Shown here: positions 5,623-6,467 of the stretch, piece after piece
How positions within the stretch are numbered: the stretch's first letter is position 1
Layout of the letters: each line of letters begins with the position of its first letter
Source: JAFLCA01 sp041907145
GTDB lineage: Bacteria > Bdellovibrionota_C > UBA2361 > JAFLCA01
Length of the DNA: 6,467 bases
Direction: 5' to 3'
NCBI GenBank assembly: GCA_041907145.1
Contig: JAYRHW010000118.1
Span: forward strand, 1 to 6,467
Position numbers and translations under genes: made by a program
Notes under the pieces: generated by a model
Database searches by the model: none
Seen by the model: the letters and a program-made list of their open reading frames with translations, nothing else
Told to the model about the DNA's origin: nothing

Positions 5623-5898
5623 CTATTTGCTGAGGTCTCCGCAGGGTCCAGGGCCATGCGCCTCAGGCAGATCTTCAGTAGTCGCAGATCCCCCACCAGC
5701 CATTGCGTAGTCGATTTTCTGCTGGGCGCAGGTAAATCTAAGATTTACTTCGTTGCCAAGTCCGCGGAGTGAGCTGCCCGCACAAATGGCAACTATAAGG
5801 ACGAACAGAAATACCTGCTCAAGTATTGCAGTGCCACGTTGATTCTGGATGCCTCTGCTGAGTTTGTTCGATGAAAAATCTATCATAAATCTGCTCAT
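5623..5898 (-). CDS. Flp/type IVb-like prepilin with a GPGPCG tail (paralogue 2)
   Basis: 91 residues from the chosen ATG. A short charged leader ends at Gly22. The class III signal reads G-TAILEQ: Glu at position +5 after the Gly, as in Flp pilins, though the usual Tyr after Glu is Gln here. A hydrophobic helix follows at about 24-44, then FTC (Cys57), GGGSATTED, and LPEAHGPGPCG with Cys86. A prepilin peptidase would cut after Gly22 and leave the helix for filament assembly. About 38 of 67 positions from the Gly onward match the adjacent paralogue by eye. The ATG at 5898 was chosen because MSRF lines up with MTRF of the paralogue. ATGs at 6012 and 5886 are also in frame, the former overlapping the other gene. 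No Shine-Dalgarno is evident. Function as a pilin is inferred from the signal; a pseudopilin or small membrane peptide is possible. Confidence 0.65.
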   Translation of the reverse strand: MSRFMIDFSSNKLSRGIQNQRGTAILEQVFLFVLIVAICAGSSLRGLGNEVNLRFTCAQQKIDYAMAGGGSATTEDLPEAHGPGPCGDLSK

Positions 5899-5974
5899 AA
5901 CTTGGTTGGCGTCTAGTTTAAAATGCCGACTACTATTTGAGGTATGCCACATCGAATTCCGTCCTACTATGCGC

Positions 5975-6244
5975 CTAATCCGGATCAGGGAATCCGCAGG
6001 GACCAGGGCCACGAGCTTCGGGAGCGTCTTCAGTTGATGACGATCCGCCGCCCATAATCATCGCGTATTTTACTCGCTTAGGGAGGCAAGTGAAGGTAAG
6101 TGATACTTCCTTGCCGGCAAGGCGCAGAGTTCCAGCCGCGCAGAGAGCTGCGATTAAAGTAAGGAGAAGTATTTCCTCAATGATGGCAACGCCGCACTGA
6201 CTGCTCGCGCGCTGCAACGATCTGCGGGAAAAGAACCGAGTCAT
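5975..6244 (-). CDS. Flp/type IVb-like prepilin with a GPGPCG tail (paralogue 1)
   Basis: 89 residues. The leader MTRFFSRRSLQRASSQC has five Arg, then Gly18 followed by VAIIEE, with Glu23 at +5 as in class III (Flp-type) prepilin signals. The Flp Tyr after Glu is replaced by Glu. A hydrophobic helix spans about 19-41 and contains Cys35. The rest has EVSLTFTC (Cys53), YAMIMGGGSSSTED and APEARGPGPCG (Cys83). The start is firm: AGGAGG (complement of 6250-6255) lies 5 bases before the ATG. It is first of a tandem pair, 76 bases before the second ATG, probably co-transcribed. Strong here and absent at the second gene, the ribosome binding sites suggest unequal amounts. The tail beyond the helix is not part of the ordinary 50-60-residue Flp pattern. 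No Tad assembly genes are in view, so the secretion machinery must lie elsewhere if this is a pilin. Confidence 0.75.
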   Translation of the reverse strand: MTRFFSRRSLQRASSQCGVAIIEEILLLTLIAALCAAGTLRLAGKEVSLTFTCLPKRVKYAMIMGGGSSSTEDAPEARGPGPCGFPDPD

Positions 6245-6249
6245 GTAAA

Positions 6250-6255
6250 CCTCCT
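6250..6255 (-). promoter_or_regulatory. Strong Shine-Dalgarno of pilin paralogue 1
   Basis: The complement reads AGGAGG, 5 bases before the ATG at 6244-6242. It fixes the start of this small gene and contrasts with the lack of any such site before the downstream paralogue. Confidence 0.8.
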
Positions 6256-6292
6256 AACCTAGGGACGGGGGGAAAAGGCTAGGCCAACCACC

Positions 6293-6321
6293 TGTATAGA
6301 CTAATCGCAGGGGCTACTGAA
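6293..6321 (-). promoter_or_regulatory. Weak candidate promoter for the pilin pair
   Basis: On the - strand TTCAGT (6321-6316, 3 of 6 to the -35 consensus) and TATACA (6298-6293, 4 of 6 to -10) are spaced by 17 bases. A start near 6286 would give a leader of roughly 40 bases. The match is poor and is offered mainly because a 14-bp palindrome sits just upstream. Confidence 0.25.
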
Positions 6322-6335
6322 CTGCTCCAGGGTAT

Positions 6336-6349
6336 TTCACTTTAGTGAA
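6336..6349. promoter_or_regulatory. 14-bp palindrome upstream of the pilin genes, operator-like
   Basis: TTCACTTTAGTGAA has perfect 6-bp arms around TT. It lies about 90 bases upstream of the first pilin ATG and just after the stop codon of the upstream - strand gene, in an AT-rich patch. Two-base spacing is too tight for an RNA hairpin, so a dimeric DNA-binding protein site is more likely. The regulator is unknown. Confidence 0.4.
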
Positions 6350-6354
6350 TAATA

Positions 6355-6465
6355 TTAAGGATTTGTCTTCTTAGCCGGTGACTTACGGTCCGCCCAGCTA
6401 AAAGCTCCTAGAACCACGTACCCTCCCCCCTCCTGATTCTGAAGTTCGGGGTTAATATCCTTGTC
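6355..6465 (-). CDS. C-terminal end of an unidentified protein (5' truncated by window)
   Basis: On the - strand one frame is open from the window edge for 36 codons to a TAA at 6357-6355. It contains DKDINPELQNQEGGGYVVLG and ends SPAKKTNP. The composition is protein-like, the other two frames close within 20 codons, and the stop is 110 bases before the first pilin ATG in the same direction. No in-frame ATG is visible, so the start lies outside the window. No family recognised; it may be the gene upstream of the pilins, possibly in the same transcription unit. Confidence 0.5.
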   Translation of the reverse strand, partial: DKDINPELQNQEGGGYVVLGAFSWADRKSPAKKTNP

Positions 6466-6467
6466 GA

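Noticed and set aside
1..6467. CRISPR array, tRNA/rRNA genes or insertion sequence
   Set aside because: No regularly spaced identical repeats, no tRNA T-arm with a matching acceptor, no transposase-like frame and no terminal inverted repeats with target duplications were seen.

Overview
The window looks like chromosomal DNA from a Gram-negative bacterium of moderate to high GC content. Shine-Dalgarno sequences are clear at some genes, there is a probable exported or lipid-anchored protein, and there are two small prepilins of the Flp (type IVb) kind. A fused CysN-CysC protein next to CysD and Flp-like pilins would fit a deltaproteobacterial or similar environmental lineage, but no marker here fixes the taxonomy.

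Layout. (1) Positions 1-111 hold the last 36 codons of a + strand gene, perhaps a TPR-type protein. An imperfect long hairpin (116-191) separates it from a convergent - strand gene. (2) 192-1547 (-) encodes a membrane-anchored enzyme of the alkaline phosphatase/sulfatase superfamily, with threonine where true sulfatases carry the formylglycine-forming Cys/Ser. (3) 1548-1686 is a divergent promoter region. (4) 1687-4475 (+) is a two-gene operon, cysD and a cysN-cysC fusion, which together turn sulfate and ATP into APS and then PAPS. No PAPS reductase, sulfite reductase or sulfotransferase gene is in view. (5) 4476-4818 is non-coding and rich in inverted repeats. With an extended -10 promoter at its start it could be a long structured 5' leader for (6) 4819-5322 (+), a Cys-rich secreted or lipoprotein gene of unknown function. 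(7) 5323-5622 is a convergent intergenic region filled by three diverged tandem copies of a hairpin unit. (8) 5623-5898 and 5975-6244 (-) are tandem paralogous Flp-like prepilins sharing an unusual C-terminal tail (TED.PEA.GPGPCG) and three conserved cysteines. (9) 6355-6465 (-) is the C-terminal end of an unrecognised upstream gene.

How they work together. CysD/CysNC supply activated sulfate. The divergent phosphatase/sulfatase-superfamily enzyme may act on envelope polymers, so PAPS here may serve sulfation as well as, or instead of, assimilation (inference). The rightmost third looks unrelated to sulfur metabolism: a small surface-protein region (exported Cys-rich protein and tandem pilins) with several structured non-coding segments. 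Nothing resembles a CRISPR array, insertion sequence, tRNA or rRNA. The most unusual items are the paired pilins with the shared GPGPCG tail, the three tandem hairpins with compensating base changes, and the structured leader before the Cys-rich gene.
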